Assembly: GCF_046592965.1 (NCBI RefSeq)
Contig: NZ_JBISBV010000002.1
Coordinates: 372,001-436,000 of the forward strand
From: Marivita sp046592965
GTDB taxonomy: Bacteria > Pseudomonadota > Alphaproteobacteria > Rhodobacterales > Rhodobacteraceae
Length of the DNA: 64,000 nt
Reading direction: 5' to 3'
The position numbers and the translations under genes are program-made. This document shows positions 34,163 through 42,678 of the stretch, piece after piece (the stretch's first letter is position 1; every line of letters begins with the position of its first letter). Under the pieces are notes generated by a model that was given only the letters and a program-made list of their open reading frames with translations, was not told the origin of the DNA and did not search any database.

Positions 34163-34821
34163 GCCGTCCGGTCCCGATACTGAGCCAAGGCGCCGTTTTC
34201 AAACGCTTCGGGATGAATCACACCCAACTGCGCCGGAATCCGCGTCAGCCGCAAGGCTCGCGCGATGCCGATGCGGTGGTTGCCGATGGCGCCGAAAACG
34301 GGGGCGCCATTGCGGTCGATATGGATGAACACGCCTTCCGGCAGACGCGGCGTGCCGAAGCGCCACACGGTCTTGTCGCGAAAACCGTTCTGCCGGATAT
34401 CGGCATACATAACGTCGATCGCCGCGTAGCGCGCGGTGATGTCATCGGTCGTGCGGCAGCCGTCGAACTGCCCGCGCAATCCGATCATCGCCTGCATCTT
34501 CGGATACACCTTGGTCTTGGCCCACGGCACACCGTTGCGGAAATGCGCCAGACAGGCGGCGATTTTCCAGGACTGGTCAATCGGTTCGGTCTGCATGTCC
34601 CAATCGCCGCCGATCACCATGCCGGAATGCCGCCGCTTGAAGTCGGGCGTTTCGGCAGGGTTGCGCGTGTAGATGCGGCTGAGGCGGGACGGGTCGATCC
34701 AGATCCGTTCTTGTGCCTTGGGTGCGTCGCGCCCCAGAGCGGCGCGATTTGCCAGATCCCGCAAGGGGCCGCGTAACAACGCGACCGGGGCTTGCGGAAC
34801 AGTGAAGGCATCATGCGGCAT
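34159..34821 (-). CDS. ParB-like fold protein with GDWD motif, copy 1
   Basis: A 220-residue paralogue of the following gene. It has RRHSGMVIGGDWDMQ near residue 65, FRNGVPWAKT, GCRTTDDITARYAAIDVMYAD, and the C-terminal IHIDRNGAPVFGAIGNHRIG then IARALRLTRIPAQLGVIH. The H-R in a glycine-rich turn followed by an alanine helix resembles the nucleotide-binding motif of ParB-like folds. In my memory, proteins of this type occur near polysaccharide and glycosylation genes, which is weak evidence only. It is coupled to copy 2 by ATGA and lies 33 bp downstream of the flavoprotein gene. Confidence 0.7.
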   Translation of the reverse strand: MPHDAFTVPQAPVALLRGPLRDLANRAALGRDAPKAQERIWIDPSRLSRIYTRNPAETPDFKRRHSGMVIGGDWDMQTEPIDQSWKIAACLAHFRNGVPWAKTKVYPKMQAMIGLRGQFDGCRTTDDITARYAAIDVMYADIRQNGFRDKTVWRFGTPRLPEGVFIHIDRNGAPVFGAIGNHRIGIARALRLTRIPAQLGVIHPEAFENGALAQYRDRTA

Positions 34822-34854
34822 AAGCGGCAGATGTGGCCCAGTTCGCCCGTCCTT

Positions 34855-36036
34855 TCAAGGCCGCTCGCGTGCGGCTTGGCCGGCCGCAACGCCGGAACTC
34901 CACGCCCATTGGAAATTATACCCGCCGAGCCAGCCGGTCACATCCACCGCTTCGCCGATCATGAACAGGCCCGGCATGTCGCGCGACATCATGGTGCGGC
35001 TGTCGATCCGGTCGGTCGCAATGCCGCCCAGCGTGACTTCGGCGGTGCGGTAGCCTTCGCTTCCGGTTGGTTTCAACACCCAGTTGCGCAACGCATCCGT
35101 GATCTCGTCGATCCGCGCGTCCGATAGGTCGCCGACATTTCCCTGAAGTGGCAATTCGGGGGCAAGGTAGGCGATCAGCCGTTCCGGCAGAGCCTCGGCC
35201 AACGCGGTTGTGACCTTGCGTTTGCCCTGTGCCGTGCGTGCGCTGCGTAGCGTGGTGGCAAGATCCTGGTCGGGCAGAAGATTTACCGCGATCGGATCGC
35301 CTTCGCTCCAGTAGCTTGAAATCTGAAGGATCGCCGGACCGCTCAATCCGCGATGGGTGAACAGCAGCGCCTCGTCAAACTGCGTGCCGTTCGCCGACAC
35401 CGCGACCGGCGTCGCCACACCCGAGAGCGGTGCAAAGCGCTGATCGCTGAAGGTGAGCGGTACGAGGCCGGGGCGGGTATCGGTGAGAGCGTGACCAAAG
35501 CGGCGCGCGATCTCATAGGAGAGGCCGGTCGCGCCCATCTTGGGAATGGATTTGCCGCCCGTGGCCAGCACCAGGTTGCGCGCCATTACGGTGTGACGCA
35601 TCCCGTCGCGCTCGAGCGTTGCGGTGAATCTGTTGCCATCGTGTTGCAGATCGACAAGCGTGGTCCCAAGCCATAGCTCCGCGCCAGCACGGGCAATCTC
35701 GGCGCGCAACATCTTAACGATCTGTGTCGCCTTGTCGTCGCAAAACAATTGACCCAACGTCTTTTCATGCCAGGCGATCTTGTAGCGATCCACCAGATCA
35801 AGAAAATCCCACTGGGTGTAGCGGCTGAGGGCGGATTTGTGAAAATGTGGATTTGTTCCTAAAAACCGCGTCGGATCGGTGTGCATATTGGTGAAATTGC
35901 AGCGTCCACCGCCGGAGATGCGGATTTTTTCGCCCGGTGCCTTGGCGTGGTCGATGACCAGCGTGGATGGCCCGGCATGGGCCGCGCACATCATGCCCGC
36001 CGCGCCTGCGCCCAAAATCAATGTCTGAATTTCCAT
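34855..36036 (-). CDS. BaiN/YhiN-family FAD-dependent oxidoreductase
   Basis: A 393-residue flavoprotein of the HI0933/YhiN family. The FAD-binding start is MEIQTLILGAGAAGMMCAAHAG, followed by ISGGGRCNFTN, which is diagnostic of this family, and GGKSIPKMGATGLSYEIARRFGH. The C-terminal GLFMIGEAVDVTGWLGGYNFQ then WAWSSGVAAG is also typical. GGGAG lies five bases before the ATG at 36036; longer in-frame starts lack this. The reaction is uncertain (enoate-like reduction has been shown for BaiN). It is divergent from ftsW and heads the minus-strand insertion. Confidence 0.92.
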   Translation of the reverse strand: MEIQTLILGAGAAGMMCAAHAGPSTLVIDHAKAPGEKIRISGGGRCNFTNMHTDPTRFLGTNPHFHKSALSRYTQWDFLDLVDRYKIAWHEKTLGQLFCDDKATQIVKMLRAEIARAGAELWLGTTLVDLQHDGNRFTATLERDGMRHTVMARNLVLATGGKSIPKMGATGLSYEIARRFGHALTDTRPGLVPLTFSDQRFAPLSGVATPVAVSANGTQFDEALLFTHRGLSGPAILQISSYWSEGDPIAVNLLPDQDLATTLRSARTAQGKRKVTTALAEALPERLIAYLAPELPLQGNVGDLSDARIDEITDALRNWVLKPTGSEGYRTAEVTLGGIATDRIDSRTMMSRDMPGLFMIGEAVDVTGWLGGYNFQWAWSSGVAAGQAARERP

Positions 36037-36072
36037 GCCCGCTCCCATCACGGATCGCGGTTTTGCACAAGC

Positions 36073-36089
36073 ATTCGCCAAAAGCGAAT
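36073..36089. promoter_or_regulatory. inverted repeat in the ftsW/flavoprotein divergent promoter region
   Basis: ATTCGC-CAAAA-GCGAAT is a perfect 6-bp inverted repeat with a 5-nt spacer. It contains a GANTC site (GAATC, 36086-36090), the target of the cell-cycle methylase CcrM in alphaproteobacteria. The half-site ATTCGCCA recurs at 36124-36131. The 143-bp region must carry the ftsW promoter because the genes on its left run the other way. Confidence 0.4.
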
Positions 36090-36179
36090 CATACCTCTGG
36101 CTTGGATGCGAAAAATCCGTTACATTCGCCACAAGACCCGGAAAACACGGGCGATTGAGGCAGTCAAAGCGGTGATACC

Positions 36180-37346
36180 ATGACAGAAATGGTCTATGGC
36201 GCGGTTCCGTCGCGTGCGGGCGAACCTGTGTTGCCAAAGTGGTGGCGCACGGTGGACAAGTGGTCGTTGTCCTGCATTCTGATCCTGTTCGGAGTGGGGA
36301 TTTTGCTGGGCCTGGCGGCGTCGCCTCCCTTGGCCGAGCGCAACGGGTTCGCGCCGTTTCACTATGTTCAACGGCAAGCGGTGTTTGGCGGCCTTGCGCT
36401 GGTGGTGATGATCTTCGTCTCGACGCTCGGGCCGGTGGTCGTGCGTCGTTTGGCCGTCTTGGGCTTTATCGCGGCCTTCGTCGCGCTGTGCTTCCTGCCG
36501 TTCTTCGGCACCGATTTCGGCAAGGGCGCGGTGCGCTGGTATTCGCTGGGCTTTGCGTCGGTGCAGCCGTCGGAATTTCTCAAGCCGGCCTTCGTGATCG
36601 TGGCGGCGTGGCTCCTGGCGTCAAGTCAGGAACTGGGTGGGCCGCCGGGAAAATCACTGTCTTTCGCTCTGACGGTCAGCATCGTGCTAATGCTCGCCTT
36701 GCAGCCGGATTTCGGGCAGGCGTGCCTTGTGCTGTTCGGCTGGGGCGTGATGTATTTCGTCGCCGGTGCGCCGATGCTGCTTTTGCTGGGCATGGCCGGG
36801 GCGGTCGTGTTCTTCGGAACGGTGGCCTATCAGAACTCCGAACACTTTGCCCGCCGGATCGACGGCTTCCTCAGCCCCGACGTCGATCCGACGACGCAGC
36901 TTGGCTACGCCACAAACGCCATCCGCGAGGGCGGCTTTCTGGGGGTCGGCGTCGGCGAGGGGCAGGTGAAATGGTCGCTTCCGGATGCGCATACCGATTT
37001 CATCATCGCCGTGGCGGCAGAGGAATACGGTCTTGCGCTCGTGCTGATGATCATCGTGCTTTACACGATCATCGTCGTGCGCTCTCTGTTGCGGCTGATG
37101 CGCGAACGCGATCCGTTCATTCGCCTTGCAGGCACGGGCCTGGCCTGCATGTTCGGCGTTCAGGCGATGATCAACATGGGTGTGGCGGTGCGGCTGTTGC
37201 CAGCCAAGGGCATGACGCTGCCGTTTGTGAGCTATGGCGGATCGTCGCTGATCGCGGGGGGCATTGCCGTCGGCATGTTGCTGGCCTTTACCCGCACCCG
37301 GCCTCAGGGCGAAATCGGCGATATTCTGCGTGGACGGTTGCGGTAA
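36180..37346 (+). CDS. ftsW: SEDS-family peptidoglycan glycosyltransferase FtsW
   Basis: A 388-residue membrane protein with about ten helices. FtsW polymerises lipid II at the septum with FtsI. Conserved features are the extracytoplasmic loop with R-R-I-D-G-F-L-S-P and AHTDFIIAVAAEEYG, and the last signature LPFVSYGGSSLI. Length is normal. The gene starts a new plus-strand unit after the minus-strand insertion, and murG follows after 99 bp. Confidence 0.97.
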   Translation: MTEMVYGAVPSRAGEPVLPKWWRTVDKWSLSCILILFGVGILLGLAASPPLAERNGFAPFHYVQRQAVFGGLALVVMIFVSTLGPVVVRRLAVLGFIAAFVALCFLPFFGTDFGKGAVRWYSLGFASVQPSEFLKPAFVIVAAWLLASSQELGGPPGKSLSFALTVSIVLMLALQPDFGQACLVLFGWGVMYFVAGAPMLLLLGMAGAVVFFGTVAYQNSEHFARRIDGFLSPDVDPTTQLGYATNAIREGGFLGVGVGEGQVKWSLPDAHTDFIIAVAAEEYGLALVLMIIVLYTIIVVRSLLRLMRERDPFIRLAGTGLACMFGVQAMINMGVAVRLLPAKGMTLPFVSYGGSSLIAGGIAVGMLLAFTRTRPQGEIGDILRGRLR

Positions 37347-37445
37347 CGCTCGTTTCGGCCCCGTTTCGGGGGTGAAACCGCGCAGATTTGTTGACAAGGG
37401 TGTCGTTCAGGTCGCAAGAGCGGCGCTCAGGGGGATCGGGCAGCC

Positions 37446-38546
37446 ATGACAAAACCCTATTTGATAATTGCAGCCGGGGGCACCGGCGGACATATGTTTC
37501 CCGCGCAGGCACTGGCCGAGGTCATGTTGCGGCGCGGCTGGCGGGTGAAGCTGTCGACCGACGCGCGTGGTGCGCGCTACACCGGCGGCTTTCCGCACTC
37601 CACCGAGATCGAGCAGGTCAGCAGCGCCACCTTTGCGCGCGGTGGCGTGCTGGCCAAGGGACTGGCCCCGTTCCGTATTTTGGGCGGTGTGTCGTCGATG
37701 ACGGCGCGCATGGCGCGCGACAAGCCGGATGTGGTGGTGGGCTTTGGAGGATATCCCTCGATCCCGGCGCTGGGGGCGGCCACGCTGCTGCGCATTCCGC
37801 GCATGATCCATGAACAGAACGGCGTTCTGGGTCGGGTCAACGCGCGCTTTGCCAAACATGTCGACCGCGTCGCCTGCGGCACATGGCCGACCGACCTGCC
37901 GGACGGTGTAGAGGCGGTGCATGTGGGCAATCCGGTGCGGCGTGCCATACGCGACCGCGCGGGCGCGGGCTATATCTCACCGGGGGATTACCCTATGTCG
38001 ATCCTCGTGATCGGTGGCAGCCAGGGCGCGCGGATCCTGTCGGACGTGGTGCCCCCCGCCATTGCCTCGCTGCCGCTGGACACATTGCAGCATTTGCGCA
38101 TCAGCCATCAGGCGCGGGATGAGGACGCCGAACGTGTCGCGACCTACTACGCCGAAAACGGCGTAACAGCCGAAGTGCAGCCGTTTTTCAACGATATTCC
38201 CGCCCGCATGTCAGAGGCGCAGCTTGTGATTTCGCGCGCTGGCGCGTCGAGTGTGGCCGATATTTCGGTGATCGGGCGACCGGCGATCCTGATCCCCTAT
38301 GCCGCAGCAACCAGCGATCACCAGAGCGCCAATGCACGCGGGCTGGTCGAGGCAGGGGCAGCGATCCGTATTCCGGAAAGCAAGCTGACGGTTGACAGCC
38401 TTGCCGAACAGATCGCGTCGGTCTTGCAAAACCCCGACGCGGCTTTGCAAATGTGCCTCGCCTCGGTGCGCGCCTCCAAACCCGACGCGGCGCAGGATCT
38501 GGCCGCGCTTGTCGAGACACTGGCCGGACAGGCCCCCCCACGTTGA
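37446..38546 (+). CDS. murG: MurG N-acetylglucosaminyltransferase (lipid II synthase)
   Basis: A 366-residue GT28 enzyme that adds GlcNAc to lipid I on the inner face of the membrane. The N-terminal glycine motif is IAAGGTGGHMFPAQALAEVM; the second is VIGGSQGARILSDVVP; the donor-site region is ISRAGASSVADISVIGRPAILIP (read in two parts). Length and order (ftsW-murG-murC) are canonical for the dcw cluster. Confidence 0.98.
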   Translation: MTKPYLIIAAGGTGGHMFPAQALAEVMLRRGWRVKLSTDARGARYTGGFPHSTEIEQVSSATFARGGVLAKGLAPFRILGGVSSMTARMARDKPDVVVGFGGYPSIPALGAATLLRIPRMIHEQNGVLGRVNARFAKHVDRVACGTWPTDLPDGVEAVHVGNPVRRAIRDRAGAGYISPGDYPMSILVIGGSQGARILSDVVPPAIASLPLDTLQHLRISHQARDEDAERVATYYAENGVTAEVQPFFNDIPARMSEAQLVISRAGASSVADISVIGRPAILIPYAAATSDHQSANARGLVEAGAAIRIPESKLTVDSLAEQIASVLQNPDAALQMCLASVRASKPDAAQDLAALVETLAGQAPPR

Positions 38547-38567
38547 AAAAGACGAAGGACAATACTG

Positions 38568-39965
38568 ATGAACGCCGCCACCAAACTGCCCGTCGATATC
38601 GGCGCAATCCATTTTGTCGGCATCGGCGGCATCGGCATGTCAGGCATTGCCGAAGTGTTGGTCAATCTGGGCTATACCGTGCAAGGCTCGGATCTGAAGG
38701 CGAGCAAGATCACCGATCGTCTGGCCGATCTGGGTGCGCGCATCTTCGTCGGCCAGAGCGCTGACAACCTGGACGGGGCCGAGGTGGTCGTCACCTCGAC
38801 CGCGATCAAACCCGGCAACCCAGAACTTGACGAGGCCCGCCTGCGCGGCCTGCCGGTGGTGCGCCGCGCCGATATGCTGGCCGAGCTGATGCGGCTCAAG
38901 TCCAACATCGCGGTGGCGGGCACACATGGCAAGACGACGACAACCACGATGATGGCAGAACTGATGGTGGCTGGCGGCTTTGATCCGACGGTGATCAACG
39001 GCGGCATCATTCATGCCTATGGCTCGAATGCGCGGATGGGGCAGGGCGAATGGATGGTGGTGGAGGCCGACGAGAGCGACGGCTCCTTCAATCGTCTGCC
39101 CGCGACCATCGGGATCGTCACCAATATCGACCCCGAGCATATGGAACACTGGGGCGATTTCGAGCGCCTGCGCGAGGGGTTTCAGGATTTCGTCTCGAAT
39201 ATCCCGTTCTACGGACTGGCGGTTTGTTGCACCGACCACGAGGAAGTGCAGCGTCTGGTGGGGCGCGTCACCGATCGCCGCGTCGTCACCTACGGGTTCA
39301 ACGCGCAGGCGGATGTTCGCGCGGTGAACCTGCGCTATGAAAAGGGTGTGGCGCATTTCGATATCGCGTTGCAGGCCGAGGAGGATGTGATCGAGGAGTG
39401 TTCGCTTCCGATGCCGGGCGATCACAACGTGTCAAATGCTCTGGCGGCGGTTGCCGTGGCGCGGCATCTGGGGATGAAGAAGTCCGAAATCCGGGCAGCA
39501 TTGGCCGCATTCGGCGGTGTGAATCGACGCTTTACCAAAGTTGGCGAGTGGAACGGGGTCACGATCATTGATGATTATGGTCACCATCCGGTGGAGATCG
39601 CCGCCGTACTCAAGGCCGCCCGTCAGGCCTCCGAAGGCCGGGTCATCGCGGTGCATCAGCCGCACCGCTATTCCCGTCTGTCCAGCCTGTTCGACGATTT
39701 CTGCGGCTGTTTCAACGAGGCGGACGTAGTGGCAATTGCGGATGTCTTCGCCGCCGGAGAGGCGCCGATCGCGGGCGCTTCGCGGGACGATCTGGTGGCC
39801 GGTCTGATCCGGCACGGACACCGTCATGCGCGGGCCATTCTGTCCGAGGACGACCTCGAAAGACTGGTGCGCGAGCAGGCGCGACCGGGCGACATGGTTG
39901 TCTGTCTTGGCGCAGGCACGATTTCGGCCTGGGCCAACGGGTTGCCAGAGCGGTTGAACGGATGA
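38568..39965 (+). CDS. murC: UDP-N-acetylmuramate-L-alanine ligase
   Basis: A 465-residue Mur ligase that adds L-alanine to UDP-MurNAc. The N-terminal Rossmann motif is VGIGGIGMSGIAEV (17-30), and the ATP loop is GTHGKTTTT at 118-126 (K122). EADESDGSF and DDYGHHPVEI are hallmark MurC segments. It lies 21 bp after murG. After its stop there is a 193-bp gap with a C/G-rich double hairpin. Confidence 0.98.
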   Translation: MNAATKLPVDIGAIHFVGIGGIGMSGIAEVLVNLGYTVQGSDLKASKITDRLADLGARIFVGQSADNLDGAEVVVTSTAIKPGNPELDEARLRGLPVVRRADMLAELMRLKSNIAVAGTHGKTTTTTMMAELMVAGGFDPTVINGGIIHAYGSNARMGQGEWMVVEADESDGSFNRLPATIGIVTNIDPEHMEHWGDFERLREGFQDFVSNIPFYGLAVCCTDHEEVQRLVGRVTDRRVVTYGFNAQADVRAVNLRYEKGVAHFDIALQAEEDVIEECSLPMPGDHNVSNALAAVAVARHLGMKKSEIRAALAAFGGVNRRFTKVGEWNGVTIIDDYGHHPVEIAAVLKAARQASEGRVIAVHQPHRYSRLSSLFDDFCGCFNEADVVAIADVFAAGEAPIAGASRDDLVAGLIRHGHRHARAILSEDDLERLVREQARPGDMVVCLGAGTISAWANGLPERLNG

Positions 39966-39996
39966 CCGGGTTCCGTCTTTAAAGCGTTGGATTTTT

Positions 39997-40045
39997 GGGG
40001 GCTCTGCCCCCGGCCTTCGGCCTCCCCCGAGGTATTTGTCAACCA
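39997..40045 (+). repeat. double-hairpin intergenic repeat with GAGGTATTT tail
   Basis: GGGGGC-TCT-GCCCCC is followed at once by GGCC-TTC-GGCC and then TCCCCC, so the first GGGGG can pair either with the near or the far C-run. Then comes GAGGTATTTGTCAACCAGAG. C/G-rich hairpins followed by GAG(G)TATTT are a pattern I know from Rhodobacteraceae intergenic regions. It lies between murC and the first DUF2484 gene. Confidence 0.55.
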
Positions 40046-40158
40046 GAGACATGGGGTGGCGGAAAACCTGCGTTTCCACGGGATTACCGCCGTGCTGTCG
40101 TGTTTTGGCCTGAAAGTTCGGGTTTACAGGGCGCGGTTTTCACTCTGGGAGGCGGAGT

Positions 40159-40410
40159 ATGACGCTGCTTTTGATGTGTCTTGGCTGGGTGTTCGCGTCT
40201 GCGCTCGTCGCGATGTTGCCGATGCGATGGCAATATGTGCCGGGGGTGTCGCTGTTGCTGGCGGCGCCATTCCTGATTTTCGAGATCGCGCAGGTGGCCG
40301 GGTTGCTGGCGTCGGCGCTGGGCGTGATGGCGTTTGTGTCGATGTATCGCAATCCGCTGCGCTATTTCTGGAAACGCGCAAGCGGGCAGCGGGTCGAGGT
40401 GCCGCAATGA
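40159..40410 (+). CDS. DUF2484 family small membrane protein, copy 1
   Basis: An 83-residue hydrophobic protein (MTLLLMCLGWVFASALVAML opening) with about two to three helices and a basic C-terminal tail (PLRYFWKRASGQR). It belongs to DUF2484, a Rhodobacterales-restricted family in my knowledge, usually found between murC and murB. GGAGGCGGAGT precedes the ATG. It overlaps the next gene by 4 bp. Function is unknown; the position suggests a role in the cell envelope. Confidence 0.85.
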   Translation: MTLLLMCLGWVFASALVAMLPMRWQYVPGVSLLLAAPFLIFEIAQVAGLLASALGVMAFVSMYRNPLRYFWKRASGQRVEVPQ

Positions 40411-40655
40411 GCTACTCGCTCAGTGCCGCCTGTTGCTGGATCATCCTTGCCGCGATCCTCGCAGCCTTGCCGTCGCGCGACAATCACTGGCGCCGGGCCT
40501 ATGTGCTTATGGTGCTGGGCGCGCCCATTCTGGTTTGGGTGTATCTAGCGGACGGCATCTGGGTCGGATTGCTGATAACGCTGGCGGTCGTGTCGGTGTT
40601 TCGCTGGCCGGTGCGGTATCTGCTGGTCTGGATCAAGCGGCAGATCGCGGGCTAG
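40407..40655 (+). CDS. DUF2484 family small membrane protein, copy 2
   Basis: An 82-residue relative of the preceding gene: W/C-rich first helix (SYSLSAACCWIILAAILAAL), a short loop with the P-x-R-x-x-H/Y-W motif, a second helix pair, and the same basic end (PVRYLLVWIKRQ against PLRYFWKRASGQ). The ATG lies in ATGA, overlapping copy 1. The pair probably forms a heterodimer in the inner membrane, which is inference. Confidence 0.8.
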   Translation: MSYSLSAACCWIILAAILAALPSRDNHWRRAYVLMVLGAPILVWVYLADGIWVGLLITLAVVSVFRWPVRYLLVWIKRQIAG

Positions 40656-40703
40656 GCGGAATGTGGCTTTACGCGTCGCCTTTGCCGGGGCAAAACGCAG
40701 GCC

Positions 40704-41654
40704 ATGAGTGAGGTATCCCGATCACAGCTTCCCGACGTTCGGGGCCGGTTGACGCCGGACAAACCGCTGTCCGAACTGACATGGTTGCGCGTGGGCGGGC
40801 CCGCTGACTGGCTGTTTCAACCCGCCGATCTGGAGGATCTGCGCGTTTTCTTGCGGGACGTGCCACGCGACGTGGCGATGTTTCCGATCGGGGTCGGATC
40901 AAACCTGATCGTGCGCGATGGCGGCTTGCGCGCGGTGGTGATCCGGCTGGGGCGCGGCTTCAACGGGATCGAGACCGGAGACGGTCGCGTGACCGCCGGA
41001 GCCGCCGCGCTCGATGCGCATGTGGCGCGGAAGGCGGCGGATGCCGGGCTAGACCTGACGTTTCTGCGCACCATACCGGGCGCCATCGGTGGCGCGGTGC
41101 GGATGAACGCGGGCTGTTACGGGTCGTATGTCTCCGATCATCTGATCGAGGTTCGGGTGGTGACGCGGGACGGCGATCTGCTGACCGTTTCGGCATCCGA
41201 TCTGAACCTCGGCTATCGTTCCAGCGCTGTGCCGGAGGGCGCGGTGATCATTGAGGCGGTCTTCAGGGCCGACGCGGGTGATCCGGATGCGTTGCACGCG
41301 CGGATGGCGGAGCAACTGGCCAAGCGTGATGCGACACAACCCACCAAGGACCGCACGGCCGGCAGCACGTTTCGCAACCCGGCCGGATATTCCTCGACCG
41401 GGGCGGCGGACGATGTGCATGACCTCAAGGCGTGGAAGGTGATCGAGGATGCCGGGTTGCGCGGCGCGCGGCGGGGCGGGGCGCAGATGTCGCCCAAGCA
41501 TCCGAACTTCTTGGTCAATACCGGAGCGGCGAGCGCAGCGGATCTCGAGGGATTGGGCGAAGAGGTGCGAAAAAGGGTTTTCCAACACTCTGGAATAGAG
41601 TTAGAGTGGGAAATTAAGCGGATCGGTGAACCGGGCGCTGGTGACGAAGGGTAA
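40704..41654 (+). CDS. murB: UDP-N-acetylenolpyruvoylglucosamine reductase
   Basis: A 316-residue FAD enzyme that reduces the enolpyruvyl group to give UDP-MurNAc. FAD-binding segments are GVGSNLIVRDGGLRAVVIRL and PGAIGGAVRMNAGCYGSYV. The LGYRSSAVPEGAVI and AGSTFRNPAG parts place it in the type IIa-like group. SPKHPNFLVN follows near the C-terminus with the active-site region. A 103-bp to 109-bp gap with hairpins separates it from ddl. Confidence 0.97.
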   Translation: MSEVSRSQLPDVRGRLTPDKPLSELTWLRVGGPADWLFQPADLEDLRVFLRDVPRDVAMFPIGVGSNLIVRDGGLRAVVIRLGRGFNGIETGDGRVTAGAAALDAHVARKAADAGLDLTFLRTIPGAIGGAVRMNAGCYGSYVSDHLIEVRVVTRDGDLLTVSASDLNLGYRSSAVPEGAVIIEAVFRADAGDPDALHARMAEQLAKRDATQPTKDRTAGSTFRNPAGYSSTGAADDVHDLKAWKVIEDAGLRGARRGGAQMSPKHPNFLVNTGAASAADLEGLGEEVRKRVFQHSGIELEWEIKRIGEPGAGDEG

Positions 41655-41706
41655 ACCTTCGCGCATTCGAGGCAGTGCAACGAGCAGGTTGCAGACAATA
41701 TAATAA

Positions 41707-41744
41707 GGGGCGCAGCCCCGGGCGGAAACGGGGGCAAACCCCGT
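41707..41744 (+). repeat. tandem GC hairpins between murB and ddl
   Basis: GGGGC-GCA-GCCCC (41707-41719) is followed by ACGGGG-GCAAA-CCCCGT (41728-41744). There is no T-run after either. It resembles the hairpins after murC (39997) in layout and base use, so it may be the same repeat family. Confidence 0.5.
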
Positions 41745-41763
41745 GATTTGAGGCGTTTTGGGT

Positions 41764-42678
41764 ATGTCGAGCAAGGCAAGCCCGAAAGTGGCAGTGTTGA
41801 TGGGCGGCCCCTCGGCAGAGCGCGAGGTGTCTCTGTCGTCGGGGCGCGAATGCGCGGCCGCTTTACGGGGCGAAGGCTATGAGGTTCACGCGGTCGATGC
41901 AGGCCGTGATCTTGCCCAGGTGCTATGCGATCTTTCTCCTGACATCGTGTTCAACGCCTTGCATGGCCGGTGGGGTGAGGATGGCTGCGTGCAGGGCCTG
42001 CTGGAATGGCTGGGCCTGCCCTATACCCATTCGGGCGTTCTGGCTTCGGCGCTGGCGATGGACAAGGAGCGCACCAAGGCGGTCTACCGGCGGCACGGAT
42101 TGCCGGTTGTGGACAGCGTTCTGGCCGCGCGCGACGACGTGCGGGCGCGCCATGTGATGACGCCGCCCTATGTGGTCAAGCCGTTCAACGAGGGCTCTTC
42201 GGTTGGGGTCTACCTGGTGCAGGAAGCGGCGAACGGGCCGCGTGCGCTGGATGACGACATGCCTGAGACGGTGATGGTCGAGGCGTTTGCGCCGGGGCGG
42301 GAATTGACCACGACGGTGTTGGGCGACCGGGCGCTGTGTGTGACCGATATCCTGACCGACGGATGGTATGACTACGACGCCAAGTACAAGGCCGGTGGAT
42401 CGCGCCATGTGGTGCCTGCCGACATACCCGACGAGATCACCGCGGCCTGCCTGGACTATGCGCGGCGCGCACATGACGCGTTGGGGTGCCGGGGCGTCAG
42501 CCGCACCGATTTCCGCTGGGACGAGGCGCGGGGGCTCGACGGGTTGATCCTGCTTGAGACGAATACCCAGCCCGGCATGACGCCCACGTCATTGACCCCC
42601 GAGCAGGCGGCGCATGTCGGCATGAGCTTTGGCGATCTGTGCCGCTGGATGGTGGAGGACGCGTCATGTCACAGATGA
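41764..42678 (+). CDS. ddl: D-alanine-D-alanine ligase
   Basis: A 304-residue ATP-grasp enzyme that joins two D-alanines for the pentapeptide. Conserved segments: VLMGGPSAEREVSLSSG, FNALHGRWGEDGCVQGLLE, YVVKPFNEGSSVGVYLV and LLETNTQPGMTPTSLTPEQA. Of the in-frame starts, the ATG at 41764 is preferred over the TTG two codons before. It overlaps ftsQ by 13 bp. Confidence 0.97.
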   Translation: MSSKASPKVAVLMGGPSAEREVSLSSGRECAAALRGEGYEVHAVDAGRDLAQVLCDLSPDIVFNALHGRWGEDGCVQGLLEWLGLPYTHSGVLASALAMDKERTKAVYRRHGLPVVDSVLAARDDVRARHVMTPPYVVKPFNEGSSVGVYLVQEAANGPRALDDDMPETVMVEAFAPGRELTTTVLGDRALCVTDILTDGWYDYDAKYKAGGSRHVVPADIPDEITAACLDYARRAHDALGCRGVSRTDFRWDEARGLDGLILLETNTQPGMTPTSLTPEQAAHVGMSFGDLCRWMVEDASCHR

